Shown here: in pieces, positions 9,722 through 20,730 of the stretch
How positions within the stretch are numbered: the first letter of the stretch is position 1
Layout: the number at the start of each line of letters is the position of its first letter
Source: Paulinella micropora
Taxonomy: Eukaryota; Cercozoa; Imbricatea; Euglyphida
Length of the DNA: 28,940 bases
Direction: 5' to 3'
NCBI GenBank assembly: GCA_009731375.1
Contig: BJOX01000090.1
Coordinates: forward strand, 828,494 to 857,433
The notes under the pieces: model-generated
Told to the model about the DNA's origin: nothing
Seen by the model: the letters and a program-made list of their open reading frames with translations, nothing else
Databases searched by the model: none
Translations under genes and position numbers: made by a program

Positions 9722-9758
9722 GTCATATATTATGGCGGAAAAACTTTTAATTTAATTT

Positions 9759-10660
9759 TTACAGGTTTGTCATATCTCTATCCTTATTTAATCGCAATAT
9801 AGTAGAGAAATTCTTTCTAAACTGGGTTGTCCTATCACTAGCAGTGTTGTTCATTGCTAGGAATGAATAAGGTTCTGCCGTAGCATATTTAACCATATTG
9901 TAAAATTCTTTTTTAGTGAGAAAAGGACTTTCATATTCATCTGCCAGTCTGTCAAGTTCGCTTCTCCTTACTCCATTAAAAATAATCATCCAATGGCAAT
10001 TAATTCTTACTCTTCGTGGAAGTTGTGTATAACTCTGAGTTGCTACCCAGACTGACACCTTAGCATGTGTTGAAGCGAAAAACAACTCAGTAAGCACTTC
10101 TGATTTGAGAAAGTTTTACTCTGTGCGATGTCATCTAATAACAATAATATTTTTGGTGCCTTCTTAAACCCTTTAGTTTTAATCAGTTCCTTTTGTTTAG
10201 TTAATATTTCTCTCATTAACTCAGGCTTATCTTTTTTGATTATGTCTTCTTTTTTTAACTTGAGAGTGTCTTCCAAAATTGGGCACGGACTTAAGCAAAA
10301 GACGACTATTCTATCATAAAAACCTTTCAACATGTTCTTCTTGGCGAGTAGATTACAAATCATAACTGATTTACCTCCGCCAGTGCTTGCACATATAACC
10401 ATAGTCCCCATTGCTGGCAATATTCCTTCTTTTTGAAAAGGAAGCAATTCAACACCATCTCTTTGTGTTTTAATTGGTTGTATTTCCAAGTCATTCTTAA
10501 ATTTGGGCGGTGTTTTGCTATCTAACTCTGTTATTACTGGCTTGTCAATAGTAAATTCCTCGTGTGCATTTTCTATGTTGGTTTTCTCCAGATTCTGCTT
10601 CAAAAGTGTTTTTCGTGGCAACTTGTTTGCTATTAATCCTTTATGTATAGATCTAGGCAT
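9759..10660 (-). pseudogene. Genome-packaging ATPase, FtsK/HerA (A32-like) type, frameshifted
   Basis: ATG 10660, preceded by TTATAATATAGCAA. Walker A is ASTGGGKS at residues 91-98 (after GTMVIC), Walker B is ILLLLDD at about 171-177, and the arginine/sensor region VWVATQSYTQLPRRVR follows. This order and the ~300-residue total match the packaging ATPases of Polintons, PLVs, virophages and large DNA viruses, which drive DNA into preformed capsids. The first frame derails after SKTFSNQ; the second frame (from about 10097, LTELFFASTHAKV) continues to TAA 9759. A single missing base near 10085-10100 explains it. The gene heads the minus-strand structural cluster. Confidence 0.85.
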
Positions 10661-10680
10661 GTCTTGCTATATTATAAGTT
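10661..10680 (-). promoter_or_regulatory. Candidate viral promoter motif
   Basis: Minus strand TTATAATATAGCAA, 3 nt before the ATPase start; identical to the motif before the penton gene. It also overlaps the TAA end of the upstream gene fragment (10672). Confidence 0.45.
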
Positions 10681-10852
10681 TTGAAAATAGTTTGGATTAT
10701 ATCTATAATTATCATATTCAGCACCAAATGGTTGAGGTGGTGAAGCATAATTATAGAAATAAGGAGAGTAAGGACTACCGAAAGCATAATTACTTGGAGG
10801 ATTGACAAGCGGTTTAAAATCCTTTCTTTCTGGGCGAGTTTGAACTTGTCGC
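10672..10852 (-). pseudogene. C-terminal fragment of an unknown viral gene, cut by retroelement
   Basis: Minus-strand coding sequence ending in TAA at 10672, about 60 codons: Pro/Tyr/Asn-rich (PSNYAFGSPYSPYFYNYA, ending YNPNYFQNL). At 10853 the sequence becomes the 242-bp direct repeat of the Penelope-like element, so the N-terminal part is missing; the ATG at 10947 is repeat-derived and gives only a chimeric frame. I could not find the missing part beyond the right repeat at 18170. Family unknown; the tail resembles disordered virion-protein ends in composition only. Confidence 0.55.
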
Positions 10853-11094
10853 ACTGTAACGAACCGGCCGGGCCGGGTTACGCTTTTGTGAAAAAGAGTG
10901 GCTGAAGGCATACGATTGCCAATTTCCACGCAGTGGCATACCACCAAAACCGCTTCTCAAAAGCGGCGAGCACAGCAATCCTCACAACAAAGGCATACGA
11001 TTGTTTTTCAAACAAGAAAGGGAGCGAGGGTCGAACGATCGGTCCTTTGATCTTTCACGTTTTCTGGTTAAGCATTTTGTTATTAAATAATGTG
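10853..11094 (+). repeat. Left pseudo-LTR-like direct repeat with terminal hairpin
   Basis: Starts ACTGTAACGAACCGGCC and ends TTATTAAATAATGTG. The first ~30 bases fold back (GTAAC...AACCGGCC with GGCCGGGTTAC). GGCATACGATTG occurs twice inside (about 10908 and 10993). About 95% alike to the copy at 17929-18170, with small indels. Confidence 0.9.
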
Positions 11095-11208
11095 ATAGGG
11101 GTCTGCACGCTGATCAGCGAATCAGACTCGGTAAATAGCTTCGTCATCTATTATATTTTCCTAGTCCTTGGACTCAAGATCATTTCAACATGCCGCAGAC
11201 TTGAAGCA

Positions 11209-13228
11209 ATGGCCGACGGGAACAGGAACAGAGAAAGGCGAAGCGACCAACGCAGCCAGTCTCCTCCCTACAACAGGTAACCAACGATGGTTGCCTCCAA
11301 CTGTGTTTTTCCCAATTTTTTTTTCTGCCTGTCGACTTGACCCCAGAGGACGAGATGGCAATAGACGTGACTAGTCTCGACGGGACAACGAACGACGCCC
11401 CACTTCACAACGCCAGTCCCAGTCCCCAGTCCACAGACGTCATCGTTCCCCGTTAGCGAGAGGTAACGATTCCAAACGACGAGAACAACACTCCCCCGGC
11501 AACCGTCCAGTTGACATCCCGCATGGTGGACCCCCTCGACGATCCACTTCAATAACTCCACCAGGAGCCAAGCATGGAGCAAGAGGGAGAGTATACAAAA
11601 ACACATGGAACGAGAATAGATGGGGAGACCAAGGCTCATCACCGAGTACACGAACAGGAGAAAAATTCCAGTGGGATGGCCCTAACGAGTTAGCAATGGT
11701 AGCCTCTACAATGTACTACAAGATCCCGATGAGTAAGTGTACATTCGTCAAGAGCAACTTCATGACTGCAAAGGAAAGAGAACGTTACGATACGTTCTAC
11801 CGACAGATTGCAAACAACACCCCAGTCACTGCTTTGATCTCCGGTGGTCCTCATGAATCAGTCATCAAACTGTTTCGAGAATGCCTTCGTAGTGACAACT
11901 ACAACGAGTACAAGAAGTTTGTCGACAACCTCTGTCAAGAGAATAACACTCTCAGTTACAGTATCGATCCCCCTGCGTCTCACCTTGCAGCTGCTATTTC
12001 CGGCGACCTCTATTGGTCAACTCGCTCTTTCCTCATCGAGGTGTATCGCATGCAAAGAGAAGCATCGTTCCTCAACGTCAAACTGCTAACAGGAGATAAT
12101 TTCTCTCAATGCTGCTTCGCATCTGCAGTATCATCCTTATTATACGATAACCTTGAAGCTGCACTAGCGTCCGCCTACATCCCCACCCCAGCTATCCGCC
12201 ATGATGTTCAAAAGGTATTTAGAATTGAGATCAAATACCACCGTAGCACATATGAAGCCAACAAAGCAATTATTCCTAACTTCCGACAAGTCCCCCAGCG
12301 AGTCCGTCGAGGAGATCCACCCGTGTCGAGCAGTTCGAGGAGCAACCTTTCTCCTACACCAGCCCAATCATCCCCACTCTTTGACCTCGATAACGACGTA
12401 CCCTCCGGCAAACGAGAGAAACTTGACGTCCAAACCAACAGACAGAAACGTAACCGCAGCCGAACGCCGACACCACCTTTGGCTAGTCTTCAAAATGCTT
12501 TGGTCCATGTAGAACAAGAGAAATCACAGAAGAAGTTGAGGTTCAGAGAGAATGAGGAAGACAACGCGCCCCCAGCTGCGACAAGCTCGCCATCAAGCTC
12601 CTCCAGTTCATCTGCCTCTTCCAGTCTGTCTCGCACCTCAGGCACTGAATCGGAGTCGTTGTCGCCACTACTTCAAGATACCAACCTGCAACCCAGACCA
12701 ACAGATAACGCATCCAAGCTCGAAGTTGGAAATTTAGCCCAGTACACCGCTAAATCAACACTATCAAGTCTCTCCCCTGAGCAAAAAGCAGAAATACAAC
12801 GGATGATTGAGACTGCAGTTGCCATGGCCCGAAAAGCGGCCACAGCCATCGACTCCATCCCTAACGATGCGTCTGGATAGGGCACGAGCCCACCAACGGC
12901 GGAGAACCCTTCCACAACAACCTTTATGATACCTCCTGCCTCCAAGCCTGCTCCATTGACTAATCCTAATCCCGAAAGCAGACCAGAGCTTCTACCTATA
13001 CTCCCCCCTACACTGGCCCTCCCGAAACCACCAGTGTTACCCTTGTCTTCCAACATCTCCAGTTCACAAGGTAGAACGTCCCATCCACTCTCTCTCCCTA
13101 AGACCGGCACTGCCCCATTACGATCTCCGGGACAAACCCCTGAAGAAGAAGCAGAGTCCATTGCCAATGCCATGTTTAACCTTTTAATTATGCATAATAC
13201 GAAACTAGATTCGAACGATATTGTTTGA
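11209..13228 (+). pseudogene. Penelope-like element ORF1, probable 70-nt intron, in-frame TAGs
   Basis: ATG 11209 opens an Arg/Ser/Asp-rich stretch (MADGNRNRERRSDQRSQSPP). It stops at TAA 11278, but CAG|GTAACC at 11276/11277 and a pyrimidine tract ending CCCCAG at 11346 frame a 70-nt intron; splicing would join it in phase to GRDGNRRD and the main frame. That frame then has TAG at 11372-11374, runs to TAG at 12878-12880 and on to TGA at 13228. Middle part (11696-12300) is a folded, helix-rich domain (TAKERERYDTFYRQIANN, AAAISGDLYWSTRSF, CCFASAVSSLLYDN); the rest is Ser/Pro-rich and disordered. No known domain recognised; a nucleic-acid-binding, gag-like role for ORF1 is inferred from the basic N-terminus and position. 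Confidence 0.55.
11277..11346 (+). other. Candidate spliceosomal intron in ORF1
   Basis: Donor CAG|GTAACC, 70 nt, pyrimidine-rich end (TGTTTTTCCCAATTTTTTTTTCTG is within it) and acceptor CCCCAG|AGG. Removal restores phase between the Arg-rich start and the rest of ORF1 and removes the TAA at 11278. Introns are known in Penelope-like elements. Confidence 0.5.
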
Positions 13229-13685
13229 CCCAGCTATCAACGATACCTACGCCACTTCAAGTCTCCCTACTGCACATCGATTTTTTTGTCTTTATGTTTG
13301 TTTTTGTTTCTTTGTTGTTTATGTTTTGTCCCCTTGCCCCAGTGCCGTGACCCACGAGGTCAGCACGACCCAACACCTCCTCTTTTTCTCCTACGCCTAC
13401 GACAGGACCGAACGTACAAGAAGGCAACGATGCCTCGCTTCCCGTCGCCACTCGCTCCCATAGTTCTCCTCCCACAAACGCTCTACAAACTCAACCCAAT
13501 CAGACGTTGGTCGACGAACCCGACGAAGAAGAACACCAAAACAACGATTAGAACCAAGGGACGGGACCGCTTCCATCTAACCCCCCCAACAGCAAGGTGC
13601 CCTCTGTTCCGACTCCAACTTCAACTCGTGCCCGCCGCAAGAAGATCGATAACTTGCCCGATGCCACTTAGGGAAAGGCGACGAC
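13229..13685 (+). other. ORF1-ORF2 linker, degraded coding-like sequence
   Basis: A T-rich tract (13280-13340) ending in CCCCAG looks like another intron end. From 13360 one frame (Ser/Pro/Thr-rich, then acidic DEPDEEEHQNND and basic RARRKKIDNL) is interrupted only by TAGs at 13549-13551 and 13669-13671, and continues past 13686 in a frame different from ORF2. It may be the lost N-terminal part of ORF2 or C-terminal part of ORF1. Confidence 0.35.
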
Positions 13686-16600
13686 ATGGCTTCATATCTC
13701 TCGCGCATCCAAAGCATGTTATCACTTGCTACAAGTTCTGACCATGACAAACATTGCCCCGATTACAAGATACCCCACTTACGCTCATGCAATAAAGCAA
13801 GCAGTACGAACTGCACGTAAAGCCATAGTCTCCGCCAAGAAGCTGTCAACCAACTCCAGAGGTCGAATATTATGGAGCCAATTCTTCCCCCTTATGCGAG
13901 CCCACTTTTTCTCTCTGTCATTGATGCTCTTTTAAACTGCACTACCCTCCTTCGAAAAATACGTACACTTCTGCCATGGATTTCCTCCTTCTCCCCGGAC
14001 ATTGACCCGTACGCCCGTCTTGATTACCTACAGAAACATGGACGTCAGGCCTCAGTGGTTTACTATATTTTCTCTCACAAAACCAAACTCGACTATGTGG
14101 GCGAATCTACAGCGTGGATGACCCGCACAAAAGACGAGTTCCGATCGATGCGACGATGCGATATCAACTACCAGCTAAAAGTCACCAGACTTGGCCGCCT
14201 GGGCGGGAGTATCGGCTCCCACCAATTTGTCTCCGTACCTGTAGCTATTATCTGCCCGATCCCATCCTATATCACAATAGAAGAAGAGACTACTATCCGA
14301 TCCCAAAGACTCGCGCTAGAACAACAATTTATCTCCCTCTTACTCCCCCGAATGAATGTTAGACGTCGAGCTTATCCTAGGATGCGATCCTTTTACTCCC
14401 ATGTTTCCTCTACGTCACGAGAACACGACCCTACCAATGCACGAACACGCGCCAAACAAGCCCTATGCCCGTGCCGTGAACATGATTGCAACCACCCGGT
14501 AAGCTTAAGCAGAACTACCCATCACTACAGATGCGGCAATTCTATCGCACTATGGATATCGCATTCTACCCCATCATCTGTTTATGCTAAACTATCTCAA
14601 TTACTTGACGACTCTAGCCACCGTGAACTCATCACTGTCCAAAAATATGGCCGCCGAGCGGGTCTGGACGATTGGGATCAACTGCAGCGCCTATATGGTC
14701 GATCCAAAATCTAATAACTTGGTCATCCCGGTATACGGCAGACTCCGTACGTACGAATGAGATCGTCAGCGGCCAGGTCAATACTACGAAGACCTTTTGG
14801 AATTTTCCTGATCCGTGTTGATAACACCGCATCCTACCTCGACCATACCATACCCATAGAGAAGATTGCCTATCATCCAAACTCCTGGGCCCCTCAAATG
14901 CAATCAGCTACGATACCACAAGCGATCAATGCCTGGTCCCAAGTTAACAACATGCCCCCCCAGACGAACGAAAGCCTATGTGATGCGAGTAGTACGGTCA
15001 AACCTGCGGCGATATCCCCAAGTCCTGCGAAGCTCAAACTATACGATCTCTCTCAGCGTTGGTGGTGGACTGACAAATCCTATATCCGTATGCTCCCGAC
15101 TATCCTACTTAGCATCTACAAACCCTGTCAGGCCGTCATGAAATTTCTACTGTCAATCACGAAAGTTGCTCACCGGAAACTTCCGACGATAGCAGGCATC
15201 CTCCTGAACCATGTAACCCATACATCGAAGTTTGAGTTCTCGACGACGAGACCAAAACCGCCCGCATGTACATGCCAACCATGGCAACATCTAGTAGCAG
15301 CCCCCCATTTCTCCAGTAGGATGTCTGACATGCCCGGCCTTCCAGGTGTCATCGGACAACTAAGTAGCGCATGGTCACCAACGCCTACGAAGGCCAGCAT
15401 AGAGATCATCGTGTGTAAGGCCATTCTCAGTTTCCTAACAGGAATTGATAGAGTACTTGGCGTTCAAACCCGCAGCGAATCGTCACTGGAACGAACACAA
15501 CGCCTGCCCCGGAGTACAGCCGAACTCCTCCACTCCCACCGGTGCATCTTGAGAGCTCGACTTCGAGTCGCTGGAGCAACACATAGCGAGGTTGACTACC
15601 TCCTCCGGTCCGTTCACAACGCCATAACTGGATGTCAAGGTAACGACGGGGCAACCGTCACGATGGATCAGTTATTCCTCTGTCGAGATTACTTGCGACC
15701 GCTAATAACCCAATCGTTGGATAAGAATGGCAACTCTCTGTGGGTAGAATGTCCCGTATTAACGTATCAACGTATGTGGAAAGAAGTCGTGGATTGCCCC
15801 GCGTTTGCGAGATCCCCAGCTACCTCAGCCAGCCTTCGTGATGAATTTATTGACTTATACAAGTCTCACGACCTAGAACGTTTTGGTCGCCTCAACCGCA
15901 AACGATCCAAAATTTACAGCGCTATAGTCTTCCCTAAAGACAAATCCCCGATTGAGAAGACCCGTCTCGTATGTAATCAGAAACGCTCGCCATGGCGCAA
16001 CGTACTTCGGAACCTTAGCCGAGTCTTGCAGTTTATCATCCTTCAACTCGACGGAGTCCTACTACATATCAATCTCCCCGACCTATCAAAACTACGATAT
16101 CATCTTAATCGCGCTACCACCCGCTTCCGCGACTTCGATAATAACAGCCGTATATCCGTCTTCCAATTAGACGTGGAACAGATGTTCACGTGGCTATCGC
16201 ACGAGTCAGTTATTCACTCGCTCCTCTTTGCTCTCACTGCCATGAAACTCTGCACGAGGGAGAGTAAACGATCCGCTACGTACTGCAATGCTTTCCAAGT
16301 CTCGAAACAAGCATGGGCTAGCACCGATAACAAAATACGTTTTGAAGTGGGATGGAAACGAGGGAACGCAACCGGAGATTTTGTTTTTTCTCGTTCGAGG
16401 ATATTACTCAGATCGTTTGCCTGGATCTTACGCATACCTATTTCTCGATGGGTGACTCCGTCTTTACCCAACTCCACGGCTGCCCTATCGGTGGATACCT
16501 CTCTGCCCAATTAGCGGTTTTGAAGTGTATGGTTGACGAGCACATCGCGATAACCACTCGGATCCCTCCGCTCCTGCGACCGGCCATATATGGCATCCGC

Positions 16601-17131
16601 CAAGTAGATGACCTCCTGCTTATGACTGCACTCCCGGTTGAGCATCCGATTGTCAACCTTCTACTCTCACTAATCCGGCGATCGGGCGACAAGAAATGCC
16701 AATCCGACGACCAGGTATACACGGGAGGATTAGAGCTCGAAGAAGATCCAATTTCCCCGGATAGTGGACACTATTCTATTATCTTCGCAGGTTACGATCT
16801 CATTATCCCTGTCGATGTCCATGAAACATATTTGTCCCGTCCCCATTTCAAGAATTGGGTCCACATGATGACGGAAAACAAAACCAGATTTCCTCGCTTA
16901 CCGCCAATGGATACGTTCATGAGACGTGAAATCCTAATCGGAACCCTTATCGGAATGTTTACACTCTTTGATGCTCAATGCTCAAACCAGACGATACTAG
17001 CTGAATCCGTCTTACGCCTTTTTGTGGAAACCAGATACTCTCGAAACGTATTCGAAATAGCCTTGTCTAGGATGATCTCCTTCACGGATGTTTGGTCACA
17101 GATACGGACGTTATTTAGAACTTCAACCTAA
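13686..17131 (+). pseudogene. Penelope-like ORF2: GIY-YIG nuclease plus reverse transcriptase, broken
   Basis: Frame from ATG 13686 with stops at about 13820 (TAA) and 14712-14717 (TAA TAA), then a frameshift between about 16360 and 16395. Nuclease domain: VYYIFSHK and DYVGES (GIY and YIG blocks, near 14057-14105), Arg in the following TRTKDEF, and the Glu helix ALEQQFISLLLPRMN (near 14310). A Cys/His cluster follows (CPCREHDCNH...HHYRC, near 14465-14535). Reverse transcriptase: KIYSAIVFPKDKSP (near 15910), motif A FQLDVEQMFTWLSHE (near 16165; the DV..xFTxxxHE form is that of Penelope-like RTs), HGCPIGGYLSAQLAV (motif B, near 16480) and motif C IRQVDDLL (near 16595). The nuclease-first order fits the Naiad/Chlamys branch rather than canonical Penelope, where GIY-YIG is C-terminal. 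RT ends at TAA 17131. Confidence 0.75.
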
Positions 17132-17234
17132 TGGCCAGAATGGATGGAGAACACATCTTTCCGCGTAAGATGGTCGTGGGTCCAAAGTTTCCTAACTAGC
17201 TCGCCTGGGTCGTGACTTATCCGATCCTGCATCA
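17132..17234 (+). other. 3' untranslated stretch of the retroelement
   Basis: About 100 bp after the RT stop with no repeat or frame recognised, leading into the ATT tract. Confidence 0.35.
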
Positions 17235-17821
<587 letters not shown>

Positions 17822-17928
17822 CATTATTCAAGTCATTAATTATCATTCATTATTATTTCAAGTATTTTCCAACTTATTTTTTACAATTTTTACGCTATTT
17901 ACGTATTTTTGCTGACACATGATCTGTT
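17822..17928. other. AT-rich filler before right repeat
   Basis: Short AT-rich sequence with imperfect TTATTCAAGT repeats (CATTATTCAAGTCATTAATTA...); no gene. Confidence 0.4.
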
Positions 17929-18170
17929 ACTGTAACGAACCGGCCGGGCCGGGTTACGCTTTTGTGAAAAAGAGTGGCTGAAGGCATACGATTGCCGATT
18001 TCCGCGCAATGGCATACCACCAAAACCGCTTCTCAAAAGCGAGCACAGCAATCGTCACAACAAAGGCATACGATTGTCTTTCAAGCAAGAAGAAAGGGAG
18101 CGAGGGTCGAATAATCGGTCCTTTGATCTTTCACGTTTTCTGGTTAAGCATTTTGTTATTAAATAATGTG
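17929..18170 (+). repeat. Right pseudo-LTR-like direct repeat
   Basis: Same start (ACTGTAACGAACC) and end (TTATTAAATAATGTG) as 10853-11094, same hairpin and internal GGCATACGATTG pair; differs by few substitutions and small indels (CGGCGAGC versus CGAGC; one AAG triplet). Confidence 0.9.
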
Positions 18171-18488
18171 GCCCCGCCCAAGACTGTCACGAGTCGAAGC
18201 TACTATTAATCAGTAATCAATCTCAAAAATAAATACTATTAATATCGGTCAGGTCAACAACAAACTTGAAATTATAACAGTCAGGCCGAGACAATTTCAA
18301 GTATTGACTATAAAAAATGAGCAGTTAGACTTTCAAGTTTTTTTTTATTCATTAATAGGCAAGAGTCGACCAGCTGTCTAAGTTGCGGACAGCCTGACCC
18401 TCTGACTTACTAGCTACTGTATACTCAAGCCGCCACAGACCAGCCAGGTTATTGTCAGACACAGGCGGCTTTCCACTTATTCCTACTA
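18171..18488. other. Non-coding stretch, nothing recognised
   Basis: No frame with coding character. It starts with a sharp change from the right repeat (GCCCCGCCCAAG) and does not continue the viral gene interrupted at 10852 as far as I can see. Confidence 0.4.
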
Positions 18489-18642
18489 GCGGCAAGTATT
18501 TTCAAGTAGTATTAAAACAGTGATTGCGTACAAATGATCAGTCACACTAGAATTAATATTCGTTTTATTAATAACATTTATTTTTAAGTTCAGTTACTTT
18601 TTTACGCAAGCACTGTTTTAATAGAATATGAATACTTGCCAC
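18489..18642. repeat. Small foldback element
   Basis: Inverted arms of about 40 bp: 18489-18530 (GCGGCAAGTATT...ATTAAAACAGTGATTGCGTA) pairs with 18604-18642 (TACGCAAGCACTGTTTTAAT...AATACTTGCC), with a 73-bp loop. One main mismatch in the inner 20 bp. Probably a MITE remnant. Confidence 0.65.
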
Positions 18643-19031
18643 TCATAGAGCTGTGGGAAGCAGAAGAGATAAAATGGAAAAGGTATCAAGAGATACAAAG
18701 AGAGAAAAAAGTGACTGGTAATGTCAAGGTGATGATGATGATGATGATAATGATGATGATAATAATAATTTTTTTAATTAATGATTACAAGACTATAGAT
18801 AAGCTTAATCGTCATGCCTACTTCTGCCACCTTGTGAGGCTGTTGATAACGAGGCTCAAGAGCCAAAGTCCAACGTTTACCTCCTTTTTCTCAATCAAAC
18901 CTTGTGCCATGTCAAGCTCGAAGCCGTCGTCTGAAAGCTCAAGATATTGTGTTTTCAAATGGCTTTTCAACAAATCTAATAATGGTATTACTGATGCCTA
19001 CCTTGTGATAATCGTAATGCCTCTACTTCTG
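18643..19031. other. Non-coding stretch with GAT tract
   Basis: Includes (GAT)n/(GATAAT)n at about 18730-18770 and diverged short repeats (ATGCCTACTTCTGCCACC versus ATGCCTACCTTGTGATAA). No supported gene. Confidence 0.4.
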
Positions 19032-19242
19032 AGAAGTTCCTAATTCTTAAGCGCAATGAGCAATGACTTCAAGCGCTTCGTTTTCAGTCGATACTGGTGT
19101 CCAGAATCTGTATCTTAGCTCATTAGTAAGCTCTTGACGAAAGTTTTCAAATGAACCACTGCACAAGCGACAGCAACCAGCGTTGGCTGAGATCGAAGCA
19201 CTTGAAGTCATTGCTGATTGTAGTTAAGGACTAGGAACTTCT
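19032..19242 (+). repeat. Palindromic MITE-like element, copy 1
   Basis: About 211 bp with ~48-bp terminal inverted repeats (AGAAGTTCCTAATTCTTAAG... and ...TTAAGGACTAGGAACTTCT, both leading to CAATGACTTCAAG-GCTTCG). No coding capacity. Confidence 0.85.
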
Positions 19243-19309
19243 TCTGTGACATACGGCTTTGCTTAGACGCACACCACACCCCAACCTGTGTAAGCATACA
19301 AACATTACA

Positions 19310-19583
19310 TAAAAATACATTACATTAAATGGCATTACATTAGAGTAAATTACGTGACGTTACATTAGAGTAGATTATAGTACAGTACATTACATAAAAT
19401 AAAATTACATTACATTACATTACATTACAATACATACATACATACATACATACATACATACATACAAGAAGACATAGATATTCTCATGCACAGGCTAGAT
19501 AGATAGATAGATACATGGATAGATAGATAGATAGATAGATAGATAGGTAGGTAGATAGGTAGGTAGGTAAGTAGGTAGGTAGG

Positions 19584-19631
<48 letters not shown>
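19310..19631. repeat. ACATT, CATA and GATA/GGTA microsatellites
   Basis: Degenerate (ACATT)n 19310-19430, (CATA)n 19431-19465, then GATA and GGTA units 19497-19631. Confidence 0.95.
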
Positions 19632-19632
<1 letters not shown>

Positions 19633-19713
19633 GACCGTCCAGGTTGCCTGGGTTGAAATAGTCGTAAGGCACTGGGCCACCCTAGCACAAAACACCAAGT
19701 TGTGTTGTGCATG

Positions 19714-19924
19714 AGAAGTTTCTAAGTCTTAAGCGCAATGAGCAATGACTTCAAGCGCTTCGATCTCAGCCAATGCTGGTTGCTGTCGCTTGTGCAGTGG
19801 CTCATTTGAAAGCTTTCGTCAAGAGCTTACTAATGAGCTAAGATACAGATTCTGGATACCAGTATCGACTGAAAACGAAGCGCTTGAAGTCATTGCTCAT
19901 TGCGCTTAAGAATTAGGAACTTCT
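19714..19924 (-). repeat. Palindromic MITE-like element, copy 2
   Basis: Same element, inner part reversed relative to copy 1 (CAATGCTGGTTGCTGTCGCT). Confidence 0.85.
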
Positions 19925-20474
19925 CATGCTGGTCAGCTCGTATGATACATAGTACACGCCCATATCACACAGGATACATGTACACGCCTTGCTGACGGCA
20001 TTCCAGTGCCAAAACAGGCACACACTCAACTTTGAACGCATTTGTTCTATCAATATTTGAGATAAGACACTTGGGAGCACATCGTTGAGAAGACAGGTCG
20101 TGTCCTGAGCTTTGCGACGAAAGGTATGATCTTGAGCTTTCCAACGATTGCTTCAGAATGATTTGAAGCACCACCATTGAGTGAGGTGAATGAGATCAAA
20201 GATCAACGTTGGCAAACCTTGCTGCTTGAATGTCGTCAACATATCTCTATCTCTATCTCTATCTCTATGTCTCTACTCTATCTCTATCTCGAAATTTACT
20301 GCTTGAAGAGCGACACAGAGAGGGTTCCATGAAGATGCTTTGATAGAATAGAGGTAGAGTACAGAGATAGAGACAGGGATAGAGTTAGCAAGATGCCAGG
20401 ATATGATCGCATATGACTCAGGATCTTGGTATGGCCAACCATCCAACTTTGAAACTCAGTTTCCATCCCGCTTG
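19925..20474. other. Dispersed-repeat remnants, no gene
   Basis: Holds a diverged copy of a sequence seen again at 20690-20960 and 21240-21330 (TTGTTCT..ATCAA...GAGATA.GAC; GAGCTTTCCAA.GAT.GCTTCAG) and a (TCTCTA)n tract at 20240-20290. No supported frame. Confidence 0.45.
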
Positions 20475-20685
20475 AGAAGTTCCTAGTTCTTAACTACAAT
20501 CAGCAATGACTTCAAGTGCTTCGATCTCAGCCAATGCTGGTTTCTGTCGCTTGTGCAGTGGCTCATTTGAAAGCCCTCGTCAAGAGCTTACTAATGAGCT
20601 AAGCTACAGATACTGGACACCAGTATTGACTGAGAGCGAAGCATTTGAAGTCATTGCTCATTGTAGTAAAGGACAAGGAACTTCT
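20475..20685 (-). repeat. Palindromic MITE-like element, copy 3
   Basis: Same element and orientation as copy 2. Confidence 0.85.
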
Positions 20686-20730
20686 CTTTGAACTCATTTG
20701 TTCTGGATCAACATATGAGATAGGACAATG

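Noticed and set aside
10933-11280. Plus-strand 115-codon frame beginning in the left direct repeat
   Set aside because: Mostly repeat sequence; only its last part coincides with the ORF1 start, and the copy at 18009 diverges after the repeat.
12164-13173. Minus-strand Gly/Val/Leu-rich frames opposite ORF1
   Set aside because: They are antisense shadows of the Ser/Pro-rich ORF1 codons.
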